A stretch of 64,000 bases of DNA, taken from positions 58,839 to 122,838 of the forward strand of contig PAPT01000033.1 in assembly GCA_002708995.1 (NCBI GenBank), read 5' to 3'. This DNA comes from Geminicoccus sp. (GTDB taxonomy: Bacteria > Pseudomonadota > Alphaproteobacteria > UBA7985). Positions 1 through 9,017 of the stretch are shown piece after piece; within the stretch, counting starts at the first letter, position 1, and each line of letters opens with the position of its first letter. Under the pieces are notes generated by a model. It was given only the letters and a program-made list of their open reading frames with translations. It did no database searches and had not been told where the DNA came from. A program made the translations under genes and the position numbers.

Positions 1-301
1 GGCTTTCTGCACGAACGGCAGTGGTGAAGGCAGCCTCGCCCTCGATCTCCGCAAGGTTCAGACAGTCCAGCTCTCCGGAACCGCCGAACAGGTGCACGTG
101 GCTGTCGATCAGGCCGGGCAGGACGGTCTTGCCACCGGCGTCGATGATCTCCGTCGTAGGACCCCGAAACCCGTCCGGGTCGAAATCGCCGGCGGCAAGG
201 ATGCGGTTGCCCGCCACCGCAATGGTGGTCGCCGTGGGGACCGCCGGGTCCATGGTCAGTGCCCGGGCGTTGATGATCAGGATACCTGCGGTCTGGGCCA
301 T
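1..301 (-). CDS. Amidohydrolase family protein, N-terminal part (cut by window start)
   Basis: Reading the minus strand from the ATG at 299-301 gives an open frame of 100 codons that runs off the window. It begins MAQTAGILIINARALTMD and contains PGLIDSHVHLFGG, the HxH metal-binding signature after the first beta-sandwich strands of metal-dependent amidohydrolases (YtcJ/imidazolonepropionase-like). Enzymes of this superfamily hydrolyse amide or related C-N bonds; the substrate cannot be read from this fragment. It is transcribed divergently from ridA at 521, across a 219-bp region holding a LysR-type box, so it probably belongs to the same catabolic regulon. The metal ligands downstream of HxH lie outside the window. 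Confidence 0.75.
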   Translation of the reverse strand, partial: MAQTAGILIINARALTMDPAVPTATTIAVAGNRILAAGDFDPDGFRGPTTEIIDAGGKTVLPGLIDSHVHLFGGSGELDCLNLAEIEGEAAFTTAVRAES

Positions 302-412
302 GCTGCGTGTCTCGTCTTTGCCGCCGGGGGGAGGGGTCGTCGTTGATGACAATGAGATCATAGAACGCAGCACCGCGACATTCGAATTCTCCGGGTTTGC
401 CACGCCTTGTGC

Positions 413-427
413 TTAGGGAAAATCTAA
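413..427. promoter_or_regulatory. LysR-type operator box, copy A (TTAG-N7-CTAA)
   Basis: A perfect dyad TTAG-N7-CTAA lies between the divergent amidohydrolase and ridA genes. It contains the T-N11-A core typical of LysR-family sites (TAG-N7-CTA). With its flanks (GC before, TCAA after; 411-431) it matches copy B at 5459-5479 in 18 of 21 positions. It is 93 nt from the ridA start and 111 nt from the amidohydrolase start. The LysR gene at 3239 is the obvious candidate ligand; that link is inferred. Confidence 0.6.
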
Positions 428-520
428 TCAATGCTGTCCCGGTGATTTCTTTATCCGGGGCAGGACTTACGCCCTACTTGGGTTCATCCGATCAATACCC
501 CGGCGGCAGGGAGGCGTTCC

Positions 521-946
521 GTGGCCTACACTCACACCCGCATTCGTCGTTTCAACACAAAAGAGACCTACCCCGAGCAGAACCTCGACAACGACCTGTG
601 TCAGGCCGTGGTCGTGGAGCCGGGCGGACGCACGGTCTATCTGCGCGGCCAGTGCCCGCAGAACCTCGACGACGCAAAGAATATCGACAGCCACGATCCG
701 GTCGAGCAGACCCACCGGGTGATGCAGAACATCCGGCAGTTGATCGAAGAAGCCGGGGGCGACATGAGCCATCTGGTCAAGGTCGTGGTCTACATCACCG
801 ACATCCGCCACCGCGAGGCGGTCTACCGCACCATGGGCGAATACATCAAAGGCGTGTACCCGGTGTCGACCGGGCTGGTGGTGCAGGCGCTGGCGCGGCC
901 CGAGTGGCTGGTGGAGATCGACGGGACCGCGGTGATCCCAGCATGA
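521..946 (+). CDS. RidA/YjgF family protein
   Basis: A 141-residue protein of the Rid (YER057c/UK114) family, whose members hydrolyse reactive enamine/imine intermediates made by PLP or flavin enzymes. Visible family features are the trimer-core strands and, near the C-terminus, LARPEWLVEIDGTAV, which carries the conserved Arg and the final acidic strand. It starts with GTG at 521, preceded by a purine-rich Shine-Dalgarno at 508-513. Its stop overlaps the next gene's ATG (ATGA at 943-946), so the two are probably translationally coupled. In this locus it could deal with imines released by the flavin dehydrogenase or the PLP decarboxylase; that is inference. I cannot assign it to a specific Rid subfamily. 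Confidence 0.85.
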   Translation: MAYTHTRIRRFNTKETYPEQNLDNDLCQAVVVEPGGRTVYLRGQCPQNLDDAKNIDSHDPVEQTHRVMQNIRQLIEEAGGDMSHLVKVVVYITDIRHREAVYRTMGEYIKGVYPVSTGLVVQALARPEWLVEIDGTAVIPA

Positions 947-1617
947 CGTTCTCGCTGCTTGCCCGCTGTCGCGAGACCGGCCGCTTCGGGGTCGCGATCT
1001 CCTCGTCTTCACCGGCTGTCGCTGCGCGCTGCGCCTATACCCGCGCCGGGGTTGGCGCCGTGGCTAGCCAGAACGTCACCGACCCACGGCTGGGGCCACG
1101 GACGCTCGACCTGATGGCGCAGGGCCTTTCGGCACAGCAGGCCGTGGATACGGTTACAGCGGAAGCGCCCCATATCGCCTATCGCCAGATACTGGCCATC
1201 GGTCGGGATGGGCCACCAGCGATCTTCTCCGGGCCGAATTCGCTCGGAATCTGGAGCGATGCAGCGGGCTCGGACGTGATTTCAGCCGGCAATCTACTCG
1301 CCCACGCAAAGGTGCCGCAGGCCATTGTCGACGGCTTCGGCGCCGCCGCCGGAGAGCTGGGCGACCGGCTGATCGCGGCCATGCAGGCCGGGCTGGCGGC
1401 AGGCGGAGAGGCCGGGCCGGTGCACTCCGCCGGAATGCAGCTCTGCGACGCGGTTCCATGGCCGGTGGCTGACCTGCGCTGCGACTGGACCGAAGACGAC
1501 CCGATCGCCGCCATCGCCCAAGCCTGGCGCGTCTACAAGCCCCAGCTCCGCGACTACGTGCAGCGCGCGCTGGACCCAACCGAGGCGCCGTCCTACGGCG
1601 TCCCGGGCGATAAATGA
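943..1617 (+). CDS. DUF1028 family protein (putative Ntn-hydrolase-like)
   Basis: A 224-residue protein starting MTFSLLARCRETG. The first 90 residues match the DUF1028 pattern: a short strand, GVAISSSSPAV, then GVGAVASQNVTDPRLG and an amphipathic helix. DUF1028 proteins are thought to have an Ntn-hydrolase-like fold and are often found beside amidohydrolases and RidA proteins in amine or amino-acid catabolic loci. The biochemical role is not established. The start is fixed by the ATGA overlap with ridA. A 97-nt gap separates it from the aldehyde dehydrogenase, the only sizeable gap in this four-gene operon. Confidence 0.75.
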   Translation: MTFSLLARCRETGRFGVAISSSSPAVAARCAYTRAGVGAVASQNVTDPRLGPRTLDLMAQGLSAQQAVDTVTAEAPHIAYRQILAIGRDGPPAIFSGPNSLGIWSDAAGSDVISAGNLLAHAKVPQAIVDGFGAAAGELGDRLIAAMQAGLAAGGEAGPVHSAGMQLCDAVPWPVADLRCDWTEDDPIAAIAQAWRVYKPQLRDYVQRALDPTEAPSYGVPGDK

Positions 1618-1714
1618 CGAACAACGAACAATGAATGAGCGCGAGATGAAACAACAACATCAGCCCGGACCGCAGGCGCCCTGCCCCGCCGATGCCAGCC
1701 AAGAGGAGCAACCC

Positions 1715-3211
1715 ATGTCCCAACTGAGCTACGCCGACTGGCAGGCCCGCGCCGCCGGTCTCGACTTCCGAAATCAGGCCTTCATCAACGGCCAGTTCGT
1801 TCCCGCCGCGTCGGGCAAGACCTTCGCCTCGATCAACCCGGCCACGGGCGACACCCTCGCCCACGTCGCCGAAGGCGATGCCGAGGATATCGACCGCGCC
1901 GTCGCCGCCGCGCGCAAGGCCTTCGACGTCGGGCCCTGGTCACGAGTGGCCCCCGGCGAACGCAAAGCGGTGCTGTGGCGTCTGGCAGAGCTGATCCGCG
2001 AAAACCTCGAGGAAATGGCCCTACTCGACAGCCTCGACATGGGCAAGCTGGTACAGGATGCAGTGACGGTGGATGCCCCTGGTTCGGCTGCCTTCTTCCA
2101 ATGGTACGCCGAGGCGATCGACAAGCTCTACGACGAAGTTGCGCCCACCGGTCCGGGCGACCTTGCGCTGATCAGCCGGGAGCCGCTGGGCGTGGTCGGC
2201 GCGGTGGTGCCGTGGAACTTCCCGCTGGATATGGCGACGTGGAAGGCCGCTGCGGCGCTGGCCGCCGGGAACTCGGTGGTGCTCAAACCCGCCGAGCAGT
2301 CGCCACTGTCCGCGCTTCGGCTCGCGGAACTGGCCGCAGAGGCTGGCGTTCCCGACGGCGTCTTCAACGTCGTTCCCGGCTTTGGCCCGACGGCGGGAAA
2401 GGCGCTGGGCCTGCACAACGACGTCGACTGCCTCGCCTTCACCGGCTCGACGGCGATCGGCAAGATGTTCCAGCAGTACGCCGGGCAGTCGAACATGAAG
2501 CAGGTCTGGCTGGAGACCGGCGGCAAGAGCCCGAACCTCGTGTTCGCCGACTGCCAGAACCTCGAAGCCGCCGCCGACATGGCCGCCTTCGGCATCTTCT
2601 TCAACCAGGGCGAGGTCTGCTCTGCCAACTCCCGCCTGCTGGTCGAGGCCAGCATCAAGGACGATCTGCTGGCCCTGCTGGTTGAGCGCGCCGAAGCCAC
2701 CCAGCCCGGCGACCCCCTCGACCCGGCCTCGAAAATGGGCGCCATGGTCGACGAGACCCAGACGCAGACGGTCATGGGCTACATCGAGAAGGGCAAGCAG
2801 TCCGCTCGGCTGGTCACCGGCGGTGAGCGGGTGCAGATCGACGGCAAGGGCTACTTCGTGCAGCCGACCATCTTCGACGGCGTGACCCCGGATCAGACCA
2901 TCGCCCGCGAGGAAATCTTCGGCCCCGTGCTCGCCGTGACCACCTTCGAGACCGAGGAAGAAGCGCTGAGCATGGCCAACGACAGCGAATACGGGCTGGC
3001 CGCCTCGGTCTGGACCGACGATCTGTCCCGGGCAATCCGCGTTTCCAAGGGGCTGCACGTCGGCACCGCTTCGGTCAACACCGTCGACGCGCTCAGTGCC
3101 ATGACCCCGTTCGGCGGGGTCAAGCAGTCCGGCTACGGCCGCGACCTGTCCCTGCACGCGCTCGACAAGTACACTTCGCTCAAGACCACCTGGATTAAGT
3201 ACAAGGCCTGA
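1715..3211 (+). CDS. Aldehyde dehydrogenase, PuuC-like
   Basis: A 498-residue NAD(P)-dependent aldehyde dehydrogenase. The cofactor motif PWNFP is at residues 166-170, the general base Glu in LETGGKSPN is residue 267 and the catalytic Cys in NQGEVC is residue 302. Overall it resembles E. coli PuuC (gamma-glutamyl-gamma-aminobutyraldehyde dehydrogenase), including the N-terminal QARAAGLDFRNQAFINGQF-type segment and the C-terminal GGVKQSGYGRD. An ATG at 1631 is also in frame, but the strong Shine-Dalgarno AAGAGGAG at 1701-1708 and the family length favour 1715. Lying in an amine-catabolic operon, it probably oxidises an amino-aldehyde to the acid. The exact substrate is unknown. Confidence 0.88.
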   Translation: MSQLSYADWQARAAGLDFRNQAFINGQFVPAASGKTFASINPATGDTLAHVAEGDAEDIDRAVAAARKAFDVGPWSRVAPGERKAVLWRLAELIRENLEEMALLDSLDMGKLVQDAVTVDAPGSAAFFQWYAEAIDKLYDEVAPTGPGDLALISREPLGVVGAVVPWNFPLDMATWKAAAALAAGNSVVLKPAEQSPLSALRLAELAAEAGVPDGVFNVVPGFGPTAGKALGLHNDVDCLAFTGSTAIGKMFQQYAGQSNMKQVWLETGGKSPNLVFADCQNLEAAADMAAFGIFFNQGEVCSANSRLLVEASIKDDLLALLVERAEATQPGDPLDPASKMGAMVDETQTQTVMGYIEKGKQSARLVTGGERVQIDGKGYFVQPTIFDGVTPDQTIAREEIFGPVLAVTTFETEEEALSMANDSEYGLAASVWTDDLSRAIRVSKGLHVGTASVNTVDALSAMTPFGGVKQSGYGRDLSLHALDKYTSLKTTWIKYKA

Positions 3212-3238
3212 TTTGGAAGGACGCGCCCGCGCACAGCC

Positions 3239-4168
3239 ATGGCACTTCGGTTCACATTCCGGCAGCTCGAATACTTCGTGGCCGTGGGCGACGCGGGCAG
3301 CATTGCCCTCGCCTCCCAGCGGATCAACGTGTCCTCGCCGTCGATTTCCTCGGCCATCAGCCAGCTGGAAACCGAGTTCGGCCTGCAGCTGTTCGTGCGC
3401 CACCACGCGCAGGGGCTGTCGCTGACCCCCGGCGGGCGGCAGTTCTTCAAGGCCGCCAAAACCATCCTCGATAACGCCGCCGCGCTCAGTGATATCACCA
3501 GCGAGGTCTCGGGTGAGGCCCGGGGACCGCTGACCTTCGGGGCGCTGTCGACGCTGGCGCCGCTGGTGACGGCGTCAGTGCGTCGGTCGTTTCAGGCCGC
3601 TTTCCCCTTCGCCGACGTGTCGGTGCGGGAAGGCAATCAGAGCGACCTGATCCAGATGATCCGGCGTGCGGAGATCAACGTCGCCCTGACCTATGATCTG
3701 GAAATCCCCAACGATGTCCATTTCGAGCCGCTGGCGACCCTACCGCCGATCGCCATCCTGCCCGCCGATCACCCCCTGGCCGAGCGCGAAGGCCTGAGCC
3801 TGCACGACCTGCGGGAAGAGGCTTATATCCTGCTCGATCTGCCGATCAGCCGGGACTATTTCCTGTCGCTGTTCCAGCGCGAGGGCCTCAGGCCGAAGAT
3901 CGTCGAGCGGACGACGCAGATGACGGTGTCGCAGAGCCTCGTAGCAAATGGCTTCGGCTTTGCCCTGACCAATATGCACCGGCTCAGCGACAGGGCGCCG
4001 GACGGGGGTAAGCTGGCCTACGTACCGCTGGTCGGCGACCTGCGGCCGATGAAATTCGGGCTGGCGACCAACCAGGCCGATCACGTTTCGCGTGTGCTCT
4101 CGACCTTCTGCGAGCACGTGGCGCAGCGGGTCACGACGGGCAGCCTGCCCGGCCTCGGGGTCGACTGA
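3239..4168 (+). CDS. LysR-family transcriptional regulator
   Basis: A 309-residue LysR-type regulator. The winged helix-turn-helix is at about residues 3-62 (FRQLEYFVAVGDAGSIALAS, then SISSAISQLETEFGLQLF), followed by a periplasmic-binding-protein-like effector domain from about residue 90. It lies 27 nt after the aldehyde dehydrogenase as the last gene of the ridA operon and converges on argE. Unlike many LysR genes it is co-transcribed with a target operon, so control from the box at 413 would be autoregulatory. The two near-identical TTAG-N7-CTAA boxes in this locus are its likely sites. The inducer is unknown. Confidence 0.9.
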   Translation: MALRFTFRQLEYFVAVGDAGSIALASQRINVSSPSISSAISQLETEFGLQLFVRHHAQGLSLTPGGRQFFKAAKTILDNAAALSDITSEVSGEARGPLTFGALSTLAPLVTASVRRSFQAAFPFADVSVREGNQSDLIQMIRRAEINVALTYDLEIPNDVHFEPLATLPPIAILPADHPLAEREGLSLHDLREEAYILLDLPISRDYFLSLFQREGLRPKIVERTTQMTVSQSLVANGFGFALTNMHRLSDRAPDGGKLAYVPLVGDLRPMKFGLATNQADHVSRVLSTFCEHVAQRVTTGSLPGLGVD

Positions 4169-4203
4169 GAAACCGGCGGTTCGCGGGCCAGAGGGCTAGA
4201 GGG

Positions 4204-5388
4204 CTAGAGCCCGGCTTGCAATCGCCGGAGCAAGGCGTCGAGCATAGCGTCGCAGCGGCGCAGCTGCTCCAGATCGATGAACTCATCCGGGCGGTGGCCC
4301 TGCGCCATGGAACCCGGCCCACAGACGACGGTGGGGATCTTCAGCCGGTCAGAGAACAGCCCGCCTTCGGTGCCGAAGGCGACCTTGGTGGTGTCGTTCG
4401 CGCCCGTCAGCGACTTGACGAAGGCAACGACCGCCGCGTCTTCCTCCGTCTGCAGGCCCGGATAGCTGTTGGTGACCTCCAGCGCGATCCCCCCTTCGGG
4501 AAAGGCAGGCCGAAGCGGCGCGAGCAGGGCATCCGCCGCCGCCTGAAGGTCCGCGACGATGGCATCCGGGTCGTCGTCGGGCAGGTTTCGGATCTCGGCG
4601 AGAAACTGCGCCTGATGGGGGACGATGTTGAGCACCTCACCGCCGCTGATGGTGCCGACGTGGAGCGTGGTGTAGGGCACGTCAAAGCCCACCTCTTCGG
4701 CCCCCCCGCGCCACGCGCTGGCGCGCTCGATTAACCCTGCCTGAAGCTCTCGAATCGCTGCCACCATATCGGTGGCCAGATAGATGGCGTTGAGCCCCTG
4801 CGGCGCGAGCGCCGAATGCGCCTCCCGCCCCCGGCAGGTGACGCGCAGGGCGGTCTTACCCTTGTGCCCGGTGGCGACGGCAAGGCTGGTCGGCTCGCCC
4901 ACAATGCAGAACATTGGCCGGAACGGCGCCTGCGCCAGCATATCGATCATCGACCGGACCCCGACGCAGCCGATTTCCTCGTCGTAGGACAGCGCCAGAT
5001 GCAGCGGCGTTTCCAGCCGGATCTGCTCGCGCCCGACCCGCTCGGCCAGCGCCAGCGTGGAGGCGACAAAGCCCTTCATATCCGCCGTACCGCGGCCATA
5101 GGCACGGCCGTCCTCGACCGCCAGCGCAAAGGGATCGCGGGTCCAGTCCTGCCCCTCGACGGGGACAACGTCAGTATGGCCGGAGAGCAGCACCCCGGGC
5201 CGGTCATCCGGGCCGAGCGAGGCGTAGAGGTTGGCCTTAGTGCCATCCTCGTTCTCGATCAGCCGGACCTGTGCCCCGGCGGCGGTCAGGCGCGCCGAAG
5301 CCGCCTCGATCAGCGCGCGGTTTGGCGCTGAACTGAGGGTCGGAAATCCAACCAACTCTCGCAAAATGTCGAGGCTTTCCATCCGCAT
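4204..5388 (-). CDS. M20 metallopeptidase, acetylornithine deacetylase (ArgE)-like
   Basis: A 394-residue M20-family amidohydrolase. The di-zinc ligand set is visible in order: LLSGHTDVVP (His), GRGTADMKGF (bridging Asp), SYDEEIGCVG (catalytic and metal Glu), and MAQGHRPDEF near the C-terminus (His). Length and motif spacing match ArgE, which removes an N-acetyl group from N2-acetylornithine. Because it sits in a catabolic locus, divergent from the flavin dehydrogenase and over a LysR box, it may instead deacylate an intermediate of that pathway. Met1 and Met3 are both possible starts; neither has a strong Shine-Dalgarno. The gene could serve arginine biosynthesis, catabolism or both. Confidence 0.82.
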   Translation of the reverse strand: MRMESLDILRELVGFPTLSSAPNRALIEAASARLTAAGAQVRLIENEDGTKANLYASLGPDDRPGVLLSGHTDVVPVEGQDWTRDPFALAVEDGRAYGRGTADMKGFVASTLALAERVGREQIRLETPLHLALSYDEEIGCVGVRSMIDMLAQAPFRPMFCIVGEPTSLAVATGHKGKTALRVTCRGREAHSALAPQGLNAIYLATDMVAAIRELQAGLIERASAWRGGAEEVGFDVPYTTLHVGTISGGEVLNIVPHQAQFLAEIRNLPDDDPDAIVADLQAAADALLAPLRPAFPEGGIALEVTNSYPGLQTEEDAAVVAFVKSLTGANDTTKVAFGTEGGLFSDRLKIPTVVCGPGSMAQGHRPDEFIDLEQLRRCDAMLDALLRRLQAGL

Positions 5389-5460
5389 TGCCCGCTTTTG
5401 GTTTGCAGCAGGCTAACCAACCGTGGCAGCGGACGCCATGCTGAACTGACGGCGTGTAGC

Positions 5461-5475
5461 TTAGTGATAACCTAA
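5461..5475. promoter_or_regulatory. LysR-type operator box, copy B (TTAG-N7-CTAA)
   Basis: The second copy of the dyad, in the 204-bp divergent region between argE and the flavin dehydrogenase, 72 nt from the argE start and 117 nt from the dehydrogenase start. The flanks GC and TCAA are conserved with copy A. A similar half-site, CTAACCAA, occurs nearby at 5413-5420. The shared sequence predicts control of both divergent pairs by the same regulator. Confidence 0.6.
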
Positions 5476-5592
5476 TCAACCCTTTATTACAGAGTATTTT
5501 GCAGGGTCGCTCAATCGGAGAGAAGATGCCTTGACCGGTAGGTTTCTGTTTGTCGAAAGTGGTCACCTCGGTCACCTGAGAAGGGAAACGAA

Positions 5593-7665
5593 ATGAGCCG
5601 CGACAGCCGGTACGACATCCTCTTTGAACCCATGGCAATCGGCCCCGTCGTTGCCAAGAACCGGTTCTATCAGGTGCCGCACTGTAACGGCGGCGGCTAT
5701 CGTGACCCGTCGGCGGTTGCTGAAATGCGCGGGATCAAGGCGCAGGGCGGCTGGGGCGTGGTTTTCACCGAACAGTGCGAGATGCACCACAGCTCCGAAA
5801 TCGCTCCCTTTATCGAGCTGCGGCTGTGGGACGACGACGACATTCCGATGATCGCCAAGATGGCCGGCCGCATCAAGGAGCACGGCGCACTGGCCGGCAT
5901 CCAGCTGGCCTATTCCGGGATCAACGGTCCCAACCTCTATTCTAAGGAAATTCCGCTGGCGCCGACGGCGCTGCCGATCCGAACCTTCACCAACGATCCC
6001 GTCCACGCCCGCGCACTGGATAAGCAGGATATCCGCGACCTGCGCCGCTGGTTCGTCAACGCCGCCAAGCGCAGCCAGACTGCGGGCTTCGACCTGATCT
6101 GCCTCTACGGGGCCCACGGCTTCGGCATTTTCCAGCATTTCCTGTCGACCGCCACCAACCACCGCACCGACGAATACGGCGGCAGCCTCGAAAACCGCGC
6201 CCGTTTTGTGCAGGAAGTCGTCGCCGATGTCCGCGATGCCGTGGGTGACACCATGGGGCTGACCCTGCGGCTGTCGCTGGACGAAATGCTCGGTGACCTC
6301 GGTTTTGCCAACTCCGAAGTCCGTGACTTCATCGAGATAAACAGGGACCTGCCCGACCTCTGGGATCTGGCGCACGGGGCGTGGGAACACTGCTCCGGTC
6401 CTTCGCGCTTCAAGGAGGAAGCGGCACAGTACAAGCTGGTCACCGGCATCAAGTCCCTGACCGACAAGCCCGTGGTCGGGGTCGGGCGCTTCACCTCGCC
6501 GGACGTGATGGCGAAGATGCTGCGCACCAACACGCTCGATTTCATCGGCTGCGCGCGCCCGTCGATTGCCGATCCCTTCCTGCCGCGCAAGATCGACGAA
6601 GGCCGGGTCGAAGACATCCGCGAATGCATCGGCTGCAACATCTGCATCGTCGGCGACATGACCATGTCGATCAGCCGCTGCACCCAGAACCCGACCTTTA
6701 TGGAAGAGTGGCGCAAGGGCTGGCACCCGGAGACCATGAACGAACGCGCCAGCGCCAGTTCAGTGCTGATCGTCGGTTCAGGCCCTGCCGGGCTGGAGGC
6801 CGCCCGCGCCTGCGTCGAGCGCGGTTACGATGTCGCGCTGGTCGAGGCGAAATCACAGCTTGGCGGCCGCGTGGCGCGAGAGCGCCGGTTGCCCGGGCTG
6901 TCGGCCTGGGGCCGCGTCTCTGACTACCGCGAGTACCAGCTCTCGCAGAAAGCCAATATTGAGATCTACCGCGAAAGCGCGCTTACGCCCGAGCACGTGC
7001 TCGAGTTCGGCTTCGACCACGTTTGCATCGCAACTGGCTCGCACTGGCGCCGCGACGGCGTCTCCCGCCAGCACATCGTGCCGATGCTGGTCGACCCGGG
7101 CATGCCGCTGTTCACCCCGGATGACATCATGGGCGGGCACTTTCCGACCGGCCATGTCGTGGTCTTCGACGACGACCACTACTACATGGGCGGGGTGCTC
7201 GCCGAAGCCCTGATCCAGAAGGGCTGCAGCGTCACCCTCGTCACCCCCAGCGCCTATGTCTCTGACTGGACCGTGAACACGCTGGAACAGGAAACCATCC
7301 ACCGTCGTCTGGCGGAGATGGGGGTCAATATCCAGCTCAACCGCGGGGTCGAGGCCATCGGCGCCAAGGCCGTGACCAGCAACTGCACCTACACCGGCGC
7401 GACCCGGGAACTGGCCTGCGACGCCGTGCTGATGGTGGCTTCACGCCAGCCAGACGCCGCCCTCTATGAAGCCCTGCGCGCGCAGGAAGACAGCTGGACC
7501 GACGCCGGGCTCAAGTCGGTGCGCCTGATCGGAGACGCCAACGCACCCGGGCCGATCGCCTGGGCCACTTACGCCGGGCACAATTACGCCCGTAACCTCG
7601 AAGAGCCTGACCGGGGCGACGCCCTTCCCTTCCGCCGCGAAGTCGCGCAGCTGGCATCGGGGTGA
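5593..7665 (+). CDS. Iron-sulfur flavoprotein dehydrogenase, trimethylamine/dimethylamine dehydrogenase-like
   Basis: A 690-residue protein collinear with trimethylamine dehydrogenase. An N-terminal Old-Yellow-Enzyme TIM barrel carries Cys31 in VPHCNGGG, the position that binds FMN covalently in TMADH. Next comes a 4Fe-4S motif with Cys345, Cys348, Cys351 and Cys363, then two Rossmann segments (VLIVGSGPAGLEAARAC and VVVFDDDHYYMGG). The family oxidatively demethylates amines and passes electrons to ETF. The active-site YGAH is kept. The TMADH aromatic bowl is altered: the Tyr after TE is Gln (TEQC), the Trp in DLWDL is kept, and the Trp after the cluster motif is not evident. The substrate is therefore probably not trimethylamine. 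Shine-Dalgarno AAGGG is at about 5581. Confidence 0.85.
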   Translation: MSRDSRYDILFEPMAIGPVVAKNRFYQVPHCNGGGYRDPSAVAEMRGIKAQGGWGVVFTEQCEMHHSSEIAPFIELRLWDDDDIPMIAKMAGRIKEHGALAGIQLAYSGINGPNLYSKEIPLAPTALPIRTFTNDPVHARALDKQDIRDLRRWFVNAAKRSQTAGFDLICLYGAHGFGIFQHFLSTATNHRTDEYGGSLENRARFVQEVVADVRDAVGDTMGLTLRLSLDEMLGDLGFANSEVRDFIEINRDLPDLWDLAHGAWEHCSGPSRFKEEAAQYKLVTGIKSLTDKPVVGVGRFTSPDVMAKMLRTNTLDFIGCARPSIADPFLPRKIDEGRVEDIRECIGCNICIVGDMTMSISRCTQNPTFMEEWRKGWHPETMNERASASSVLIVGSGPAGLEAARACVERGYDVALVEAKSQLGGRVARERRLPGLSAWGRVSDYREYQLSQKANIEIYRESALTPEHVLEFGFDHVCIATGSHWRRDGVSRQHIVPMLVDPGMPLFTPDDIMGGHFPTGHVVVFDDDHYYMGGVLAEALIQKGCSVTLVTPSAYVSDWTVNTLEQETIHRRLAEMGVNIQLNRGVEAIGAKAVTSNCTYTGATRELACDAVLMVASRQPDAALYEALRAQEDSWTDAGLKSVRLIGDANAPGPIAWATYAGHNYARNLEEPDRGDALPFRREVAQLASG

Positions 7666-7667
7666 GC

Positions 7668-9017
7668 ATGAAGCCAGAGATGTCAGCCTCAGTTCCTTTC
7701 CCGCAGAACCAGCGGGCGCTGCAGTCCATGATGGACTGGGCGGAGCAGCTGATCATCGACGGCCCCGATCCGCGCAACGGCGCGCGTCCCTTCAGTCACT
7801 TTACCGGCACGCTGGGTCAGACCATCACGCCCGACGGCATGGGCTGGGAACAGGCGTTTGCGCTGTTCACCGATGAAATCGTGCCCTCGACCCGGCCCTT
7901 TCATCACCCGACCAGTCTCTCCTTCGTTGCAGCGGCCCCCAGCCCGGCGTCGCTGGGTCTCGACGCCGCCCTCGGGGCGGCGGAAATCTTTGCCGGCAAC
8001 TGGGATGGCGGCTCCGGGGCCATTTACGCGGAAAATCAGGCGCTGAGCTGGCTGGCGACGCTCGCCGGATGGCCAGAGAACGCGGGCGGTGTGTTCGTCT
8101 CGGGCGGCACGCTGGGCAACCTGTCCGCACTGCACGCCGCCCGGGTCGGCTGGTCCGGGCCACGCCCCGACCGCTTTGCCATCCTTTGCAGCACCGAGGC
8201 CCACAGCAGCATCCGCGCCGTGGCCAGCGTCATGGACGTCGACATGGTGGAAGTCGCCACCGACCCAGAAGGCCGGATCCGGCTCGATGAGGCCGCCGCA
8301 GCGCTGGCCGCCCATGACGGCATTTTTGCCATCGTCGCTAACGCAGGCGCGACCAACTGCGGCGCGGTCGATGACCTTCGCGGGCTGACAGACCTCGCCC
8401 GGCAATACGGCATCTGGTGCCACGTCGATGGTGCCTACGGTCTTGCGGCCATGGCTGACCCGGAGGCCCGGCCCCTGTTCCACGGGATCGAGCAGGCTGA
8501 CAGCTTCGTCGTCGACCCGCACAAATGGCTGTTCGCGCCCTACGACAGCTGCGCGCTGGTCTACCGCGACCCCTCGCGAGGCGCGGCGGCGCACGGCCAG
8601 CGCGGCGCCTACCTCGACACCCTCGACCACGACGCCTGGAACCCCTCGGACTTTGCGCTGCACCTGTCACGGCGGGCACGGGGGCTGCCGTTCTGGTTCT
8701 CGCTGGCGGCCTATGGCGAGCGGGCCTACGCGACTGCCATCCGCCAGACCCTCGACACCGCCGGGAAGATTGCCGAGGGCATCGCCGCCACCGACGGCCT
8801 TGATCTGGTGCTGGGACCACAGTTGAGCGTGCTGCTGTTCCGCGCCGTCAGCCACGATGCCGGGGCGCTCGCCGCCTGGGCCGAAACCAATCGCCGCTCT
8901 GGCGCTCTTTTGTGCCTGCCGACCACTTGGCACGGAGAGACAGTCCTGCGAATTTGTGTCGTCAATCCCTCTACCGACCCCGACGAGGTTCTGGCGGTTT
9001 TAAGGACCCTTCAATGA
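7668..9017 (+). CDS. Group II PLP-dependent decarboxylase (aromatic/acidic amino acid type)
   Basis: A 449-residue member of the group II PLP decarboxylases (the DOPA/tyrosine/glutamate/diaminobutyrate group). Visible motifs are the phosphate-binding [11 protein letters not shown], the PLP-stacking His in STEAHSSI, the ring-nitrogen Asp in HVDGAYG, and Schiff-base Lys286 in DPHKW. It removes the alpha-carboxylate from an amino acid to give an amine; the specificity cannot be read from sequence. An in-frame GTG at 7662 overlaps the previous stop, but the ATG at 7668 is better placed behind the GGGG at 7658-7661. Its stop overlaps the ATPase start (ATGA at 9014-9017), which ties it to the transporter. 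Confidence 0.85.
   Translation: MKPEMSASVPFPQNQRALQSMMDWAEQLIIDGPDPRNGARPFSHFTGTLGQTITPDGMGWEQAFALFTDEIVPSTRPFHHPTSLSFVAAAPSPASLGLDAALGAAEIFAGNWDGGSGAIYAENQALSWLATLAGWPENAGGVFVSGGTLGNLSALHAARVGWSGPRPDRFAILCSTEAHSSIRAVASVMDVDMVEVATDPEGRIRLDEAAAALAAHDGIFAIVANAGATNCGAVDDLRGLTDLARQYGIWCHVDGAYGLAAMADPEARPLFHGIEQADSFVVDPHKWLFAPYDSCALVYRDPSRGAAAHGQRGAYLDTLDHDAWNPSDFALHLSRRARGLPFWFSLAAYGERAYATAIRQTLDTAGKIAEGIAATDGLDLVLGPQLSVLLFRAVSHDAGALAAWAETNRRSGALLCLPTTWHGETVLRICVVNPSTDPDEVLAVLRTLQ

Noticed and set aside
1631..1714. Extended N-terminus of the aldehyde dehydrogenase from ATG 1631
   Set aside because: The 28 extra residues are Gln/Pro-rich, absent from the family, and a strong Shine-Dalgarno precedes ATG 1715.
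2021..3406. Long minus-strand open frame opposite the aldehyde dehydrogenase (461 codons), and similar long antisense frames opposite smc, dxs and the ETF-QO gene
   Set aside because: These arise from strong GC bias at codon third positions; they have no recognisable domains and lie wholly opposite well-supported genes.
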